In this document: piece after piece, positions 39,453 through 48,587 of the stretch | Layout: each line of letters begins with the position of its first letter | Position numbering within the stretch: the first letter of the stretch is position 1 | Origin: Bog-473 sp963726135 | GTDB taxonomy: Bacteria; Actinomycetota; Acidimicrobiia; Acidimicrobiales; RAAP-2 | Direction: 5' to 3' | Length of the DNA stretch: 64,000 nt | NCBI GenBank assembly: GCA_963726135.1 | Contig: CAVSBE010000001.1 | Coordinates: forward strand, 1-64,000 | Notes under the pieces: generated by a model | Seen by the model: the letters and a program-made list of their open reading frames with translations, nothing else | What the model was told of the DNA's origin: nothing | Database searches by the model: none | Position numbers and translations under genes: made by a program

Positions 39453-40646
39453 TCGGGACCGACGTCGCCATCCTCGGGACCGGCATGACCGACATGAGCC
39501 GGCGCGACCTCGCGCCCGAGCTCATGGCCTACGAGGTCGCGCACGAGGCACTGGACGACGCCGGCCTGTCCGCCCACGAGCTCGGCCTCGTCATGGTCGG
39601 GAACGCGATGGCGGGGAGGCTCTGCGACCAGGGCTGCATGCGCGGGCAGAGCTGGCTGCGCAAGGCCGGCCTCAACGAAGCGGCGATCATCAACATCGAC
39701 AACTCGTGCGCCGGGGGCAGCTCGGCGCTGCACCTCGCGACGATGGCGGCCACCGTCCAGGACCGCCCGGTCCTGGCGTTGGGCGTCGAGAAGATGTGGA
39801 CGGGCGACCGCGCCGAGACGATCGCCGGCATTGAGGACGGCCTGCCGGCGGAGTACCGCCGGGACCTGCACGAGCGGCGCCACGAGGACGACAATCCGGC
39901 GGGGAGCATCCTCATGGGGCTCAACAACGCCTGGGCGCAGCGCCTCATGGCCGAGACGGGCGCCACCGTGCGCCAGATCGCGGCGGCCGCGGTCAAGGCG
40001 TTCGACCACGCGTCGCGCAACCCGTTGGCCCAGTTCCAGCGCTCCGTCACCATCGACGAGGTCCTCGCCTCACCCCAGGTCGCCGGCGTCCTGACCCGCC
40101 TGATGTGCAGCTCGTTCACGGACGGCGCGGCCGCGGTGGTGCTCGGCGGACCCTCGGTTCGGGCCCCCGCCTCCAGTCCCCGTATCATCGGTTCGGTGGC
40201 CCGCTCGGGAAACGGCTCGCTCGACTACCACGACCGGCTGACCCAGGTGGCCGAGTGCGCGTGGGAGGCCTTCGGGTTCGGGCCCGACGAGGCCGACCTC
40301 GTCGAGCTGCACGACGCCACGGCGGCCGAGGAGCTCTACGCCCTGGAGTCGCTCGGGTTCTTCGCCCCCGGCGAGGCCGGCCCGGCCACCGAGGCCGGCG
40401 CCACCGGCGTCGGCTCCCCCGGGCTCGTCGTGAACCCCAGCGGCGGCCTCGTCGGGCCGCGGGCATCCCCTCGGGGCCACCGGGCTGGCCCAGGTGGTCG
40501 AGCTGGCCACGCAGCTGCGCGGCCGCGCCGGCGGCCGCCAGGTCGCCGGGGCGCGCACGGGCGTGGCGGTGAACACCGGCGGCATCATCTACGGGGACGC
40601 CGGGTTCGTGGGCATCCACGCGGTCCGCGCCGGATCCGCTGCGTGA
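39449..40646 (+). CDS. Thiolase-like lipid-transfer protein, SCP-x type (one frame break)
   Basis: This is a thiolase-superfamily protein of about 398 residues. The start ATG 39449 leads into VAILGTGMTDMSRRDLAPEL. The nucleophile cysteine is in NIDNSCAGGSSALHLATM, LMCSSFTDGAAAVVL follows, and the end has LVVNPSGGLVG and, after one inserted G near 40456, RGHPLGATGLAQVVELATQL with the catalytic GHP histidine. Relatives in Actinobacteria act in sterol or side-chain beta-oxidation as lipid-transfer/thiolase partners. The corrected stop TGA 40644-40646 overlaps the FabH GTG. Confidence 0.88.
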
Positions 40647-41569
40647 CGGGGATCCGGATCACCGGTTGGGGCATCGCCGTGCCGGACAAGGTCGTGACCA
40701 ACGACGACATGGCGGTCAACCTCGACACCAGCGACGAGTGGATCGTCGAGCGCACCGGGATCCGCGAGCGCCACATCGGCGGGACGACGTCGGGCCTGGC
40801 CATCGAGGCCGGCCAGGCGGCCCTGGCCCGTGCCGGGCGCAGACCCGAGGAGATCGACAACCTCGTGCTGGCGACGACCACGCCCGACGGCATCGTCCCG
40901 GGGACGGCGCCGACCGTGCAGCACGGGATCGGCATGCGGGGCGGCGCCTTCGACATCAACGCCGCGTGCTCGGGCTTCGTGTACGGGCTGATCACCGCCG
41001 CCGGCCTCATCGCGGTCGGGTCGGGCCCCATCCTCTTGATCGGCTCCGAGACGCTGTCGCGGATCACCGACATGGACGACCGCAAGATCGCCATCATCGT
41101 CGGCGACGGCGCCGGGGCCGTCGTCGTCGAGCCGGTCGAGGGCCCCGGGTGCCTGCTCAGCTGGAACCTCAACGCCGACGGCTCGCTGCGGCACCTGCTC
41201 AAGTGCGAGCACGGCGGCACCCTCTTCATGGACGGCAAGGAGGTGTTCCGCCGTGCCGTCCGGGTCGTGGTCGAGTCGGCCGAGCGGGCCATGGCCGATG
41301 CCGGCCTGGGACCCGACGACATCTCCCTGATGGTGCCCCACCAGGCCAACGTGCGGATCATCCAGGCCGCCTGCCAGCGCCTGGGCATCCCCGAGGAGCG
41401 GACCGTGGTCGTCATCGACCGCTACGGCAACACGTCCTCGGCCTCCATCCCGCTCGCCCTCGACGATGCGATCGAAAGCGGCCGGGTCCACGGCGGCGAC
41501 AACCTCCTGCTGACGGGGTTCGGCGGCGGCATGACCTGGGCCAGCGCCGTCTTCCGCTGGAGCGAATGA
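40643..41569 (+). CDS. fabH: Beta-ketoacyl-ACP synthase III
   Basis: This intact 308-residue enzyme condenses an acyl-CoA with malonyl-ACP to start fatty acid or related chains. It has ITGWGIAVPDKVVTNDDMA and the family stretch TSDEWIVERTGIRERHI. The Cys-His-Asn triad appears as AACSGFVYG, VPHQANVRII and YGNTSSASIP, and GDGAGAVVVEP lies between. GTG 40643 overlaps the thiolase stop and the gene's stop overlaps the next ATG. Because it sits among non-core lipid genes it may be a pathway-specific KAS III rather than the housekeeping copy. Confidence 0.95.
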   Translation: MTGIRITGWGIAVPDKVVTNDDMAVNLDTSDEWIVERTGIRERHIGGTTSGLAIEAGQAALARAGRRPEEIDNLVLATTTPDGIVPGTAPTVQHGIGMRGGAFDINAACSGFVYGLITAAGLIAVGSGPILLIGSETLSRITDMDDRKIAIIVGDGAGAVVVEPVEGPGCLLSWNLNADGSLRHLLKCEHGGTLFMDGKEVFRRAVRVVVESAERAMADAGLGPDDISLMVPHQANVRIIQAACQRLGIPEERTVVVIDRYGNTSSASIPLALDDAIESGRVHGGDNLLLTGFGGGMTWASAVFRWSE

Positions 41570-42624
41570 GCGCGGAGGCGGGCGGCGCGGGACCCACGCT
41601 GGTCATCCTGGCGGCGGGTCGGGCCAGGCGCTACGGCGGCTGCAAGCCGTTGGCGCCGGTCGGGACGCACGGCGAGGCGGTCATCGACCTGGTGGCCTCG
41701 GACGCGCTGGCGGCGGGCTTCGAGACCATCGTCCTCGTGCTCGGCCCGAGCACCGGCCCCGCCATCCGCTACCACGTCGAGCACACGTGGCCCGGCGCGG
41801 TCGACGTGCGCTTCGCCACCCAGCCGGCGCCGCTCGGAACCGTCAACGCGGTGCTGTGCGCCTCGGACTACGTGGGAGCCGCCCCCTACGGGGTGGGCAA
41901 CGCCGACGACATCTACGGCCGCGACGGGTGCGCGCAGCTGGCCGAGCACCTGCGGGCCGGCGACGACACCAATGCGCTCGTGGGCTACCGGCTGGCCGAC
42001 GCCGTGATCGGCTTCTCGCCGGTGACCCGGGGCATCTGCCAGGTGGCGGACGACGGGCGGCTGCTCGGGGTGGACGAGCGGCGCCAGGTGCACGCGACCA
42101 CCGACGGCGGCTTCGTGGCCGGGGACGGGCACGAGCCCGCCACCCTGTCCGCCGACGCCCGCGTGTCCATGAACCTCTGGGGCTTCACCGCCGACTTCCA
42201 CAAGACGCTCCAGGCGGCCATGGACGCTGCCGTCGACGCGTCCGAGGAGTCCGAGGTCCTCCTGCCCGAAGTGGTGGCCCGGTCGCTCGAGACCACCTCG
42301 TTCACCGTCCTGGCGGCCCGGGGCCGCTGCGTCGGGGTCACGCACCCCGACGACCTGTCGCTGGTCCAGGCCGAGTTGAACCGTGAGGTCGCCGCAGGCG
42401 AACGCCCTGCCGGCCTCTGGGGTCGCTGCCGCTGGCGAGGTCAGCGCCGCGATCGGGCTACGGACGTGGCGCCCGGACGCGACGCAACCCCGAGTAACCG
42501 TTCGGCCGAAGCCTCCCGTGCTCCTCGGGGCCACGTCAACGATGTACCGCTGGCACCGCGCCGGGGTCGTGTCGGACAACCCCCGCCCGAGCCGGCCTCG
42601 GCGACTCCAGGGAAGCCACCGTGA
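41566..42624 (+). CDS. Nucleotidyltransferase (sugar-1-phosphate/NTP transferase-like)
   Basis: The N-terminal 285 residues form a nucleotidyltransferase fold: LVILAAGRARRYGGCKPLAPVG (the LAAG...R.G..KPL.P signature), TIVLVLGPSTGPAIRYHV, a VGNADDIYG metal site, and VSMNLWGFTADF. From about residue 285 (after EVAAGERPAGLWG) the sequence becomes Arg/Pro-rich with no family match. The natural end may therefore be there, with the stop lost to an indel; the longer end is reported as read. ATG 41566 overlaps the FabH stop. The donor could be a sugar phosphate or another phosphorylated alcohol. Confidence 0.72.
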   Translation: MSAEAGGAGPTLVILAAGRARRYGGCKPLAPVGTHGEAVIDLVASDALAAGFETIVLVLGPSTGPAIRYHVEHTWPGAVDVRFATQPAPLGTVNAVLCASDYVGAAPYGVGNADDIYGRDGCAQLAEHLRAGDDTNALVGYRLADAVIGFSPVTRGICQVADDGRLLGVDERRQVHATTDGGFVAGDGHEPATLSADARVSMNLWGFTADFHKTLQAAMDAAVDASEESEVLLPEVVARSLETTSFTVLAARGRCVGVTHPDDLSLVQAELNREVAAGERPAGLWGRCRWRGQRRDRATDVAPGRDATPSNRSAEASRAPRGHVNDVPLAPRRGRVGQPPPEPASATPGKPP

Positions 42625-43030
42625 CGCACCACGGACCACCGCAGATCGGATCCTCGTGCCCGCTCCGGTTGCGCTCCCCTTGCGGGGCTCGCCTCCCGGC
42701 CCTCGATCCCGCCTTGCAGCGTTCTCTCGGCTTCCCTCCGGCTCGCCTTGCGGCTCACCTTCGGGCTTCCCTCGCTCACGCCTTTCGGTGCTCGCTTGAG
42801 GTTCGGCGGGCTCTTGTCTCCGAACTGAAGACAGGTTGCACTCCGGGTCACCCAAGGTCAATGGACATTCGCGAAATCCAGATGTTCTCCCCACCTTTCT
42901 TCGGGTCATCCCCAAGCATCGCCGCCGCCATCCCCAGTTCTTCCCCAAGGACGGTGGTGGGAGACCGCGACGCTCCCGGTGCATCGGTCTGCGGTCCCTC
43001 GGCGCGTACCCGGGGCCCGTACCTGCTCCC
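42625..43030. other. Gene-poor 400-base stretch with imperfect repeats
   Basis: No convincing gene was found. Between about 42660 and 42800 the sequence repeats variants of GGCTCGCCTTGCGGCTC and GGCTTCCCTC (the latter exactly at 42729-42738 and 42764-42773). From 42830 to 42930 it is less GC-rich. A 27-codon minus-strand frame (42848-42931) exists but lacks coding support. Confidence 0.45.
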
Positions 43031-43957
43031 TCAAGAAGGCCCCTGGCGCAACAGGGCGCGCATCTGCTCGGGCGTGAAGTGGCTGGGTTCGGTGTCGTCC
43101 AGGAACTCCTCGAGTATCTCGACGAAACGGACCGGTTCCTCCGCATGGGGGAAGTGGCCGACGCCCTCCATGATCCTCAGCCGGCTGCCCGGGATGGCCT
43201 CGTGGACCTTGTAGGCGTGGACCACGGGGATGATGGTGTCCCTGTCCCCCCACACGATCAGCGTCGGCATGTGGGCGGCCAGGTAGAGGCGGTCCATGGC
43301 ACTCACCACCTGGCCGCCGGGGTCGATGACACCCCGCATGGTGGTGACGAACGCCTTGCGGTTCTCGGGATTGGTCAAGGACCTGTAGGCGCTCCAGACC
43401 TCCTCGGCCCTGGCATTGTGAAATCCGAGCCTGCGTGAGATCCGGGCCACGGAGTCCCCCCAGCCGCGAGCGAAGGAGGGGAACAGCACCGGCATGACGA
43501 ACTCGGCCGCGGGCAGCGTCGCCAGCCGCAGGATCCAGCTCACCTCGCGGCCGAGTCCACCCGCATCGACCAGGACCAGGCGGTCACAGAGCTCGGGGAA
43601 CTGGTACGCGAACTGCAACGCGACGCCGCCGCCGTAGGATTGGCCGATCACAGTGACACGATCAACTCCGAGCAGATGCAACAGGTCGCGCAGGCTGGCG
43701 GCCAGGTTGCCGAGCGAGTAGTCGCCAAGAGGTTTGGCCGATTCGCCGTGACCCAGGAAGTCGGGCGCGAGCACCGTGTAGTCATGCTGCAGCAACTGCA
43801 TGGCCGGAATCCAGGTGCGCGAGCTCCCCGCTATCCCATGCAGGAGCAGGAGCACCGGACCTTGGCCGGCCCTCCGATATCCGATCTGGTGCCCGTGGAG
43901 AGCGACGTACGCCATCGGGAAGGCCTCCTCCGCCGCGATCGGGTCAGTCGTTCCCAT
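43031..43957 (-). CDS. Alpha/beta-hydrolase
   Basis: The 308-residue protein is an alpha/beta-fold hydrolase. The oxyanion loop lies in LLLLHGIAGSSRTW, LAPDFLGHGESAKP follows, and the nucleophile elbow is VIGQSYGGGVALQFA. The acid is probably in VWGDRDTIIPVVHA and the base histidine is GVGHFPHAEEP. The sequence is close to epoxide hydrolase or meta-cleavage-type hydrolases with a lid region (SFARGWGDSVARISRRLG). ATG 43957 is preceded at 7 bases by TAAGAA on its strand. The substrate is unknown; lipid or aromatic esters are possible given the neighbours. Confidence 0.87.
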   Translation of the reverse strand: MGTTDPIAAEEAFPMAYVALHGHQIGYRRAGQGPVLLLLHGIAGSSRTWIPAMQLLQHDYTVLAPDFLGHGESAKPLGDYSLGNLAASLRDLLHLLGVDRVTVIGQSYGGGVALQFAYQFPELCDRLVLVDAGGLGREVSWILRLATLPAAEFVMPVLFPSFARGWGDSVARISRRLGFHNARAEEVWSAYRSLTNPENRKAFVTTMRGVIDPGGQVVSAMDRLYLAAHMPTLIVWGDRDTIIPVVHAYKVHEAIPGSRLRIMEGVGHFPHAEEPVRFVEILEEFLDDTEPSHFTPEQMRALLRQGPS

Positions 43958-44060
43958 GGGCCCATTCTTATCCTTCCTGCGCCGGCGCCACCGTCGAGCG
44001 CGCACGGTCGGCCCGGGCCCTCAGCGTGTCGCCGAGATCGTCCCCGCCCGGAAGAGGGCG

Positions 44061-44846
44061 CTACAACGGCGTGACGTAGGCGCCCGAGATGCCGCCGTCG
44101 ACCAGGAACGTCGACGCTGTGATGAACGACGAGTCGTCCGAGGCGAGGAACGCCGCCGCCGCGGCGATCTCGGAGGCCTCGCCGAAGCGGCCCATGGGGA
44201 TGTGCACCAGTCGCCGCGCGGCACGCTCGGGATCCTTGGCGAAGAGCTCCGCGAGCAGCGGGGTGTTGACCGGGCCCGGGCACAGCGCATTGACGCGCAC
44301 CCCCTGGCGGGCGAACTGCACCCCGAGCTCGCGCGACATCGCGAGCACGCCGCCCTTGGAGGCCGTATAGCTGATCTGGCTCGTCGCCGCACCCATGACG
44401 GCGACGAACGACGCTGTGTTGATGATCGATCCCCCGCCCCGGGCGAGCAGGTGTGGCAACGCGTGCTTGCAGCAGAGGTACACCGACGTGAGGTTGACCC
44501 GCTGCACGCGGTCCCAGGCCTCGAGCCCGGTGTCGAGGATGGTGTCGTCGTCGGGCGGGCTGATGCCGGCGTTGTTGCAGCAGACGTCGATCCCACCGAA
44601 GCGGGCGGCCACCTCGCCGTAGAGCGCCTCCACCTCGTCGGAGGACGTCACGTCTGCCCGCACGAAGATCCCGTCGACCGCGGCCGCCACCGCACCGCCG
44701 GCTCCCTCGTCGAGGTCCACGACGGCCACCGCGGCCCCCTCAGCGGCGAAGCGCTCGCACATGGCGCGGCCGATGCCGCTGGCGCCACCGGTGACGACGG
44801 CGACGCGGTCGACCAGTCGGCGGGCGTAGGCGGTTGTCTGGCTCAT
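44061..44846 (-). CDS. SDR-family oxidoreductase (3-oxoacyl-ACP reductase/glucose dehydrogenase-like)
   Basis: This 261-residue classical SDR has the cofactor loop VVTGGASGIGRAMCERFA, VVDLDEG (an Asp preferring NAD), the CNNAGISPP motif, and the catalytic Ser (INTASFVAVMG), Tyr and Lys (YTASKGGVLAMSRE). The C-terminal part has NALCPGPVNTPL and FLVDGGISGAYV. ATG 44846 has GGAGGAG just upstream. It follows the aldehyde dehydrogenase gene by 43 bases on the same strand, so an alcohol to aldehyde to acid series is plausible. Confidence 0.92.
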   Translation of the reverse strand: MSQTTAYARRLVDRVAVVTGGASGIGRAMCERFAAEGAAVAVVDLDEGAGGAVAAAVDGIFVRADVTSSDEVEALYGEVAARFGGIDVCCNNAGISPPDDDTILDTGLEAWDRVQRVNLTSVYLCCKHALPHLLARGGGSIINTASFVAVMGAATSQISYTASKGGVLAMSRELGVQFARQGVRVNALCPGPVNTPLLAELFAKDPERAARRLVHIPMGRFGEASEIAAAAAFLASDDSSFITASTFLVDGGISGAYVTPL

Positions 44847-44889
44847 TTCTCTCCTCCGTGCGGGCGCGGACGCCCGCTCCTCCGGGCTC

Positions 44890-46243
44890 TCAGTCCGAGC
44901 TGATGAAGACGTTCTTGACGTCGCTGAACGCGTCCAGGGCGTCGGGACCCAGCTCCCGGCCGATCCCGGACTGCTTGACGCCACCGAAGGGCGTCCAGTA
45001 GCGCACCGACGAGTGGGAGTTGACCGAGAGCGTGCCCGTCTCGACGGCCCGCGCCACCCGCAGGGCCCGCCCGACGTCGCGGGTCCACAGCGAGCCCGAC
45101 AGCCCGTAGGGCGTGTCGTTGGCGAGGCGGACCGCATCGGCCTCGTCCTCGAATGGGATGACGACCACCACCGGTCCGAAGATCTCTTCGGTCGCGGCGC
45201 GGTCGCCGGGGTCGACCGGTGCCAGCACGGTCGGCGCGAACCAGTTGCCCGGGCCCCCGGGGCACGCGCCCCGCACCGCCACCGGAGCACCTTCGGGCAC
45301 GAACGAAGCGACCGTGGCCCGATGGGACTCGGAGATCAGCGGGCCCATCTCGGTCGTCTCGAGCGTCGGATCACCCACGACGACCCCCGCGACCGCGGGC
45401 TCGAGCAGCGCCATGAAGCGTTCGTAGGCGGCTCGCTCGACGAGGATGCGCGAGCGGCGCGCAGCAGTCCTGGCCCGCGTTGTCGAACACCCCCGAGGGA
45501 GCCCGGGCCGCCGCCATCTCGAGGTCGGCGTCGGCAAAGACGATGTTGGCGCTCTTGCCCCCGAGCTCGAGGGTCACCCGCTTGATCTGCTCCGCGCAGC
45601 CCTTCATGATCTCGCGCCCGACCTCGGTCGAGCCGGTGAAGCAGACCTTGCGCACCGCGGGGTGGGCGACGAAGCGCGCACCGACGACGCTGCCCTTGCC
45701 CGGGAGGATCTGGAGCACGCCTTCGGGGAGCCCGGCTTCGAGTGCGAGCTCGCCGATGCGCAGCGCGCTGAGCGGGGTCAGCTCGGCCGGCTTGACCACG
45801 ACGGTGTTGCCGGCGGCCAGCGCGGGCGCGAAGCCCCAGCCGGCGATGGCCATGGGGAAGTTCCACGGCACGATCACGCCCACCACGCCCAGCGGCTCGT
45901 AGAAGGTGACGTCGAGGCCGCCGGGCACCGGGATCTGCCGGCCGGCCTGGCGCTCCGGCGCGGCGGCGTAGTACTCGAGCACGTCGCGCACGTTCCCCGC
46001 CTCCCAGCGGGCGTTCCCGATGACGTGCCCCGCGTTGGCCACCTCCAGGTCGGCGAGCTCCTCGCGGTGGGCATCGATCGCGGCGGCGAAACGCCGGAGG
46101 AGGCGGGCCCGGTCGCCGGGGGCCACCGCCCGCCAGGCGCCGAACGCGTCGGCGGCCCGCGCGATGGCCGCGTCGGCCTCCAGCGCCGTCAGCCCTTCGA
46201 CCTTGGCGATGACCTCTCCGGTGGCGGGGTTGCGGACGTCCAC
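44890..46243 (-). CDS. Aldehyde dehydrogenase (one frame break)
   Basis: This NAD(P)-dependent aldehyde dehydrogenase has about 450 residues, starting at GTG 46243. It has VIVPWNFPMAIAGWGFAPAL, VVKPAELTPLSALRI, FTGSTEVGREIMKG, the catalytic glutamate in TLELGGKSANIVF, and the catalytic cysteine in FDNAGQDCCA. One inserted C directly after that motif (about 45455) breaks the frame; it resumes with SRILVERAAYERFM, then EEIFGPVVVVIPFEDE and PFGGVKQSGIGRELG. The family's usual length is about 480, so the N-terminus is slightly short. Confidence 0.92.
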
Positions 46244-46312
46244 GCACCGATCTTTGCCGATGGCGGCCCCGGCGCCCCAACCGGGGGCGCCGCCGGTCGG
46301 GGCGACCGCCGG

Positions 46313-46318
46313 TACAGT
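46313..46318 (+). promoter_or_regulatory. -10 box of the acyl-CoA synthetase gene
   Basis: TACAGT lies 8 bases before GTG 46327 and 2 bases before GTG 46321. The spacing makes 46327 the likelier leaderless start. Confidence 0.45.
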
Positions 46319-46326
46319 GCGTGCCC

Positions 46327-48006
46327 GTGCCCGAGCCCCGGTCCGACCAGCCCACCGTCCAGTTCAACCTGGCCACGGCCTTCGACACCCTCGTCGAGAG
46401 CCTGGCCGACCGGGAGTGCATCGTCTGGCGCGACCGCCGCCTCACCTACGGGGACCTCGCCGAGCGCTCGCGCCGGCTGGCCTCCTACTTCTACGACCGG
46501 GGCCTGCGCGTGCACCGCGAGCGCCCCGGGCTCCAGGGCTGGGAGTCGGGCCAGGACCACGTCGCCCTGGCGCTCTACAACGGCAACGAGTACCTCGAGG
46601 GGATGCTGGGCGCCTACCGGGCCCGCGTCGCCCCGTTCAACGTCAACTACCGCTACGTCGGCGAGGAGCTGCGCTACCTGCTCGACGACGGCCGGCCGCG
46701 TGGGCTGATCCTGCACTCGTCGCTCGCCCCCACACTGGCCGAGGTGCTGCCCACGCTCGAGGCGCCCCCCGACGTGCTGCTCCAGGTCGAGGACGAATCG
46801 GGGCATCCCCTCCTCCCCGGTGCCGTCTGGTACGAGGAGGCGCTCTCCGCATCCTCGCCGGAGGGACCGCCGGTCGAGCCGTCCCCCGACGACCTCTACA
46901 TGCTCTACACCGGGGGCACGACGGGCATGCCCAAGGGCGTGCTGTGGCGCCAGCACGACATCTTCATGGCCGCCATGGGCGGGCGGAAGGTGGGCACCTG
47001 GGAGATCGTGACGAGCTACGAGGGCATCACCGAGCGTCTGGCCGAGAGCTTCCCGCTCAAGTTGATGGTCCTGCCGCCGCTCATGCACGGGGCGGCGCAG
47101 TGGGCGGCCTTCATGCTCATGGCCCAGGGGTCGACACTCGTCTTCCCCGACGACCCGCGGCGGGTCGACCCCGACGACGTGTGGTCCACCGTCGAGCGGG
47201 AGAAGGCCAACACCATGACGATCGTCGGCGACGCCGTGCTGCGGCCGCTGCTGCTCCAGCTCGACAAGAAGAGCTACGACCTCTCGTCGTTCTTCGCCGT
47301 GGGCAACGGCGGCGCGCCGCTCACGCCGGCCGTGCGGGCCATGGCGCTCGAGCGCCTGCCCAACCTCGTCATCTCCGACTCCGCCGGCTCGTCGGAGACC
47401 GGGGCGCAGATGCACGTCACGTCCATGGACGACGTCGCAGTGGGGTCGTTCCTGCCCGGGCCGGGCACCTTGGTGGTGGACGAGACGCTGTCGCGGGTGC
47501 TCGAGCCGGGCCACGAGGGCAACGGCTGGCTCGCGCAGACCGGGAACGTGCCGCTCGGGTATCTCGGCGACCCGGACAAGACGGCGCGTACGTTTCCCGT
47601 GATCGACGGCGTCCGCTACTCCATCCCCGGCGACCGGGCCCGGCACCGGGCCGACGGGCAGATCGAGCTGCTGGGCCGCGACTCGGTGACCGTCAACTCG
47701 GGCGGCGAGAAGATCTTCGTCGAGGAGGTGGAGCGGGCCATCGCCGGCCACCCCGCGGTGGCCGACGTCGTCGTCGTCGGCCGCCCCTCGGAGCGCTGGG
47801 GCCAGGAGGTCGTCGCCGTCGTGCAGCTGGCCGAGGGTGCGACGACCGACGGCGCGTCCGTCGTGGAGCACGCCTCGACCCACATCGCCCGCTACAAGCT
47901 GCCCAAGGAGGTGGTGTTCGTGGAGCGGATCCAACGCTCGCCCTCGGGCAAGGCGGACTACCGCTGGGCGGCCGAAACGGCGGTCACCGCCGCCGCCGGA
48001 GCCTAG
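46327..48006 (+). CDS. Acyl-CoA synthetase (AMP-forming), FadD-like
   Basis: This intact 559-residue ANL-superfamily enzyme activates a carboxylic acid via acyl-AMP to acyl-CoA. The P-loop is LYMLYTGGTTGMPKGVLWR, followed by GNGGAPLTPAVRAMAL and SDSAGSSETGAQMH. The hinge aspartate is in IPGDRARHRADGQIELLGRD, NSGGEKIFVEEVERAI follows, and the C-terminal catalytic lysine is in RSPSGKADYRW. The insert between HREEPG-like positions and the GGQ...-free N-terminus resembles mycobacterial FadD19/FadD17 types, which act on steroid side chains or branched acids. The specificity is inference. Confidence 0.92.
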   Translation: MPEPRSDQPTVQFNLATAFDTLVESLADRECIVWRDRRLTYGDLAERSRRLASYFYDRGLRVHRERPGLQGWESGQDHVALALYNGNEYLEGMLGAYRARVAPFNVNYRYVGEELRYLLDDGRPRGLILHSSLAPTLAEVLPTLEAPPDVLLQVEDESGHPLLPGAVWYEEALSASSPEGPPVEPSPDDLYMLYTGGTTGMPKGVLWRQHDIFMAAMGGRKVGTWEIVTSYEGITERLAESFPLKLMVLPPLMHGAAQWAAFMLMAQGSTLVFPDDPRRVDPDDVWSTVEREKANTMTIVGDAVLRPLLLQLDKKSYDLSSFFAVGNGGAPLTPAVRAMALERLPNLVISDSAGSSETGAQMHVTSMDDVAVGSFLPGPGTLVVDETLSRVLEPGHEGNGWLAQTGNVPLGYLGDPDKTARTFPVIDGVRYSIPGDRARHRADGQIELLGRDSVTVNSGGEKIFVEEVERAIAGHPAVADVVVVGRPSERWGQEVVAVVQLAEGATTDGASVVEHASTHIARYKLPKEVVFVERIQRSPSGKADYRWAAETAVTAAAGA

Positions 48007-48008
48007 CC

Positions 48009-48587
48009 ACGGCGGGTCCCGGGGCCGGGCCGACGATCGCGACGGCGCGCCTCGTGCTGCGACCGTTCACCGCGGTGGACCGGGCACCGTTCTTCGCGCT
48101 CAACACCCATCCCCTCGTCGTCGAGTCGCTGGGCTCGTCGCCCAGCCGGGCCGAGAGCGACGCCATCGTGGACCACATCGAGGAGTCAATGGCGCGCGAC
48201 GGCTGGGGCCTGTGGGCGGTCGAGGTGGTGGGCGGCGCGGCCTTCGCGGGCATGGTGGGGCTGCACCGGGTGCGGGCGGAGCTGCCCTGCGCGCCGGCCG
48301 TGGAGGTGGAGTGGCGGCTGCATCCGGACCATTGGGGGCACGGCTACGCCACCGAGGCCGCGGCGGCCTCGCTGCGCTTCGGCTTCGACGAGGCGGGCCT
48401 CGACGAGATCGTCGCCTTCACCACGACGCTGAACACCCGCTCCCAGGCGGTCATGGAGCGGATCGGCATGGTGCGCGACCCCGCCGGCGACTTCGACCAC
48501 CCGCGCCAGCCCGAGGGCAGCCCGCTGCGGCGCCACGTCCTCTACCGGGTCACGGCGTCACACGCGCCCCCTACGGTGGCGCCGTGA
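48009..48587 (+). CDS. RimJ/RimL-type GNAT acetyltransferase
   Basis: About 190 residues with the RimL-like pattern: TARLVLRPFTAVDRAPFFAL, VEWRLHPDHWGHGYATEAAAA (the acetyl-CoA loop), and LDEIVAFTTTLNTRSQAVMERIGM. No ATG or GTG precedes the conserved TARLVLRPF start within the short gap after the synthetase stop. The true start is unclear: it may lie upstream, overlapping the synthetase, or be a rare codon. The stop overlaps the next gene's GTG (GTGA). Targets of this family include ribosomal protein N-termini and small amines. Confidence 0.8.
   Translation, partial: TAGPGAGPTIATARLVLRPFTAVDRAPFFALNTHPLVVESLGSSPSRAESDAIVDHIEESMARDGWGLWAVEVVGGAAFAGMVGLHRVRAELPCAPAVEVEWRLHPDHWGHGYATEAAAASLRFGFDEAGLDEIVAFTTTLNTRSQAVMERIGMVRDPAGDFDHPRQPEGSPLRRHVLYRVTASHAPPTVAP
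48572..48577 (+). promoter_or_regulatory. -10 box before the tag gene
   Basis: TACGGT lies 6 bases before GTG 48584, inside the end of the GNAT gene. It could give the glycosylase gene its own leaderless transcript. Confidence 0.4.

Noticed and set aside
38453..41569. A natural LLM-thiolase-FabH fusion protein
   Set aside because: The thiolase GHPLGATG motif is out of frame in the long reading, and restoring it recreates standard GTGA/ATGA overlaps between separate genes.
42690..42800. Repetitive Pro/Glu/Gly-rich peptide on the minus strand (units like EPQGEPEG)
   Set aside because: It comes from the imperfect DNA repeats; the frame lacks a credible start and runs antisense into other genes.
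42848..42931. 27-codon minus-strand frame starting MAAAMLGDDPKKGG
   Set aside because: It begins near a purine-rich stretch but has no GC-rich third-position pattern and no family match, and the opposite strand looks equally open.
45446..47934. Long open frames opposite the aldehyde dehydrogenase and acyl-CoA synthetase genes
   Set aside because: They are shadows typical of very GC-rich DNA, with His/Arg-rich low-complexity products and no motifs.
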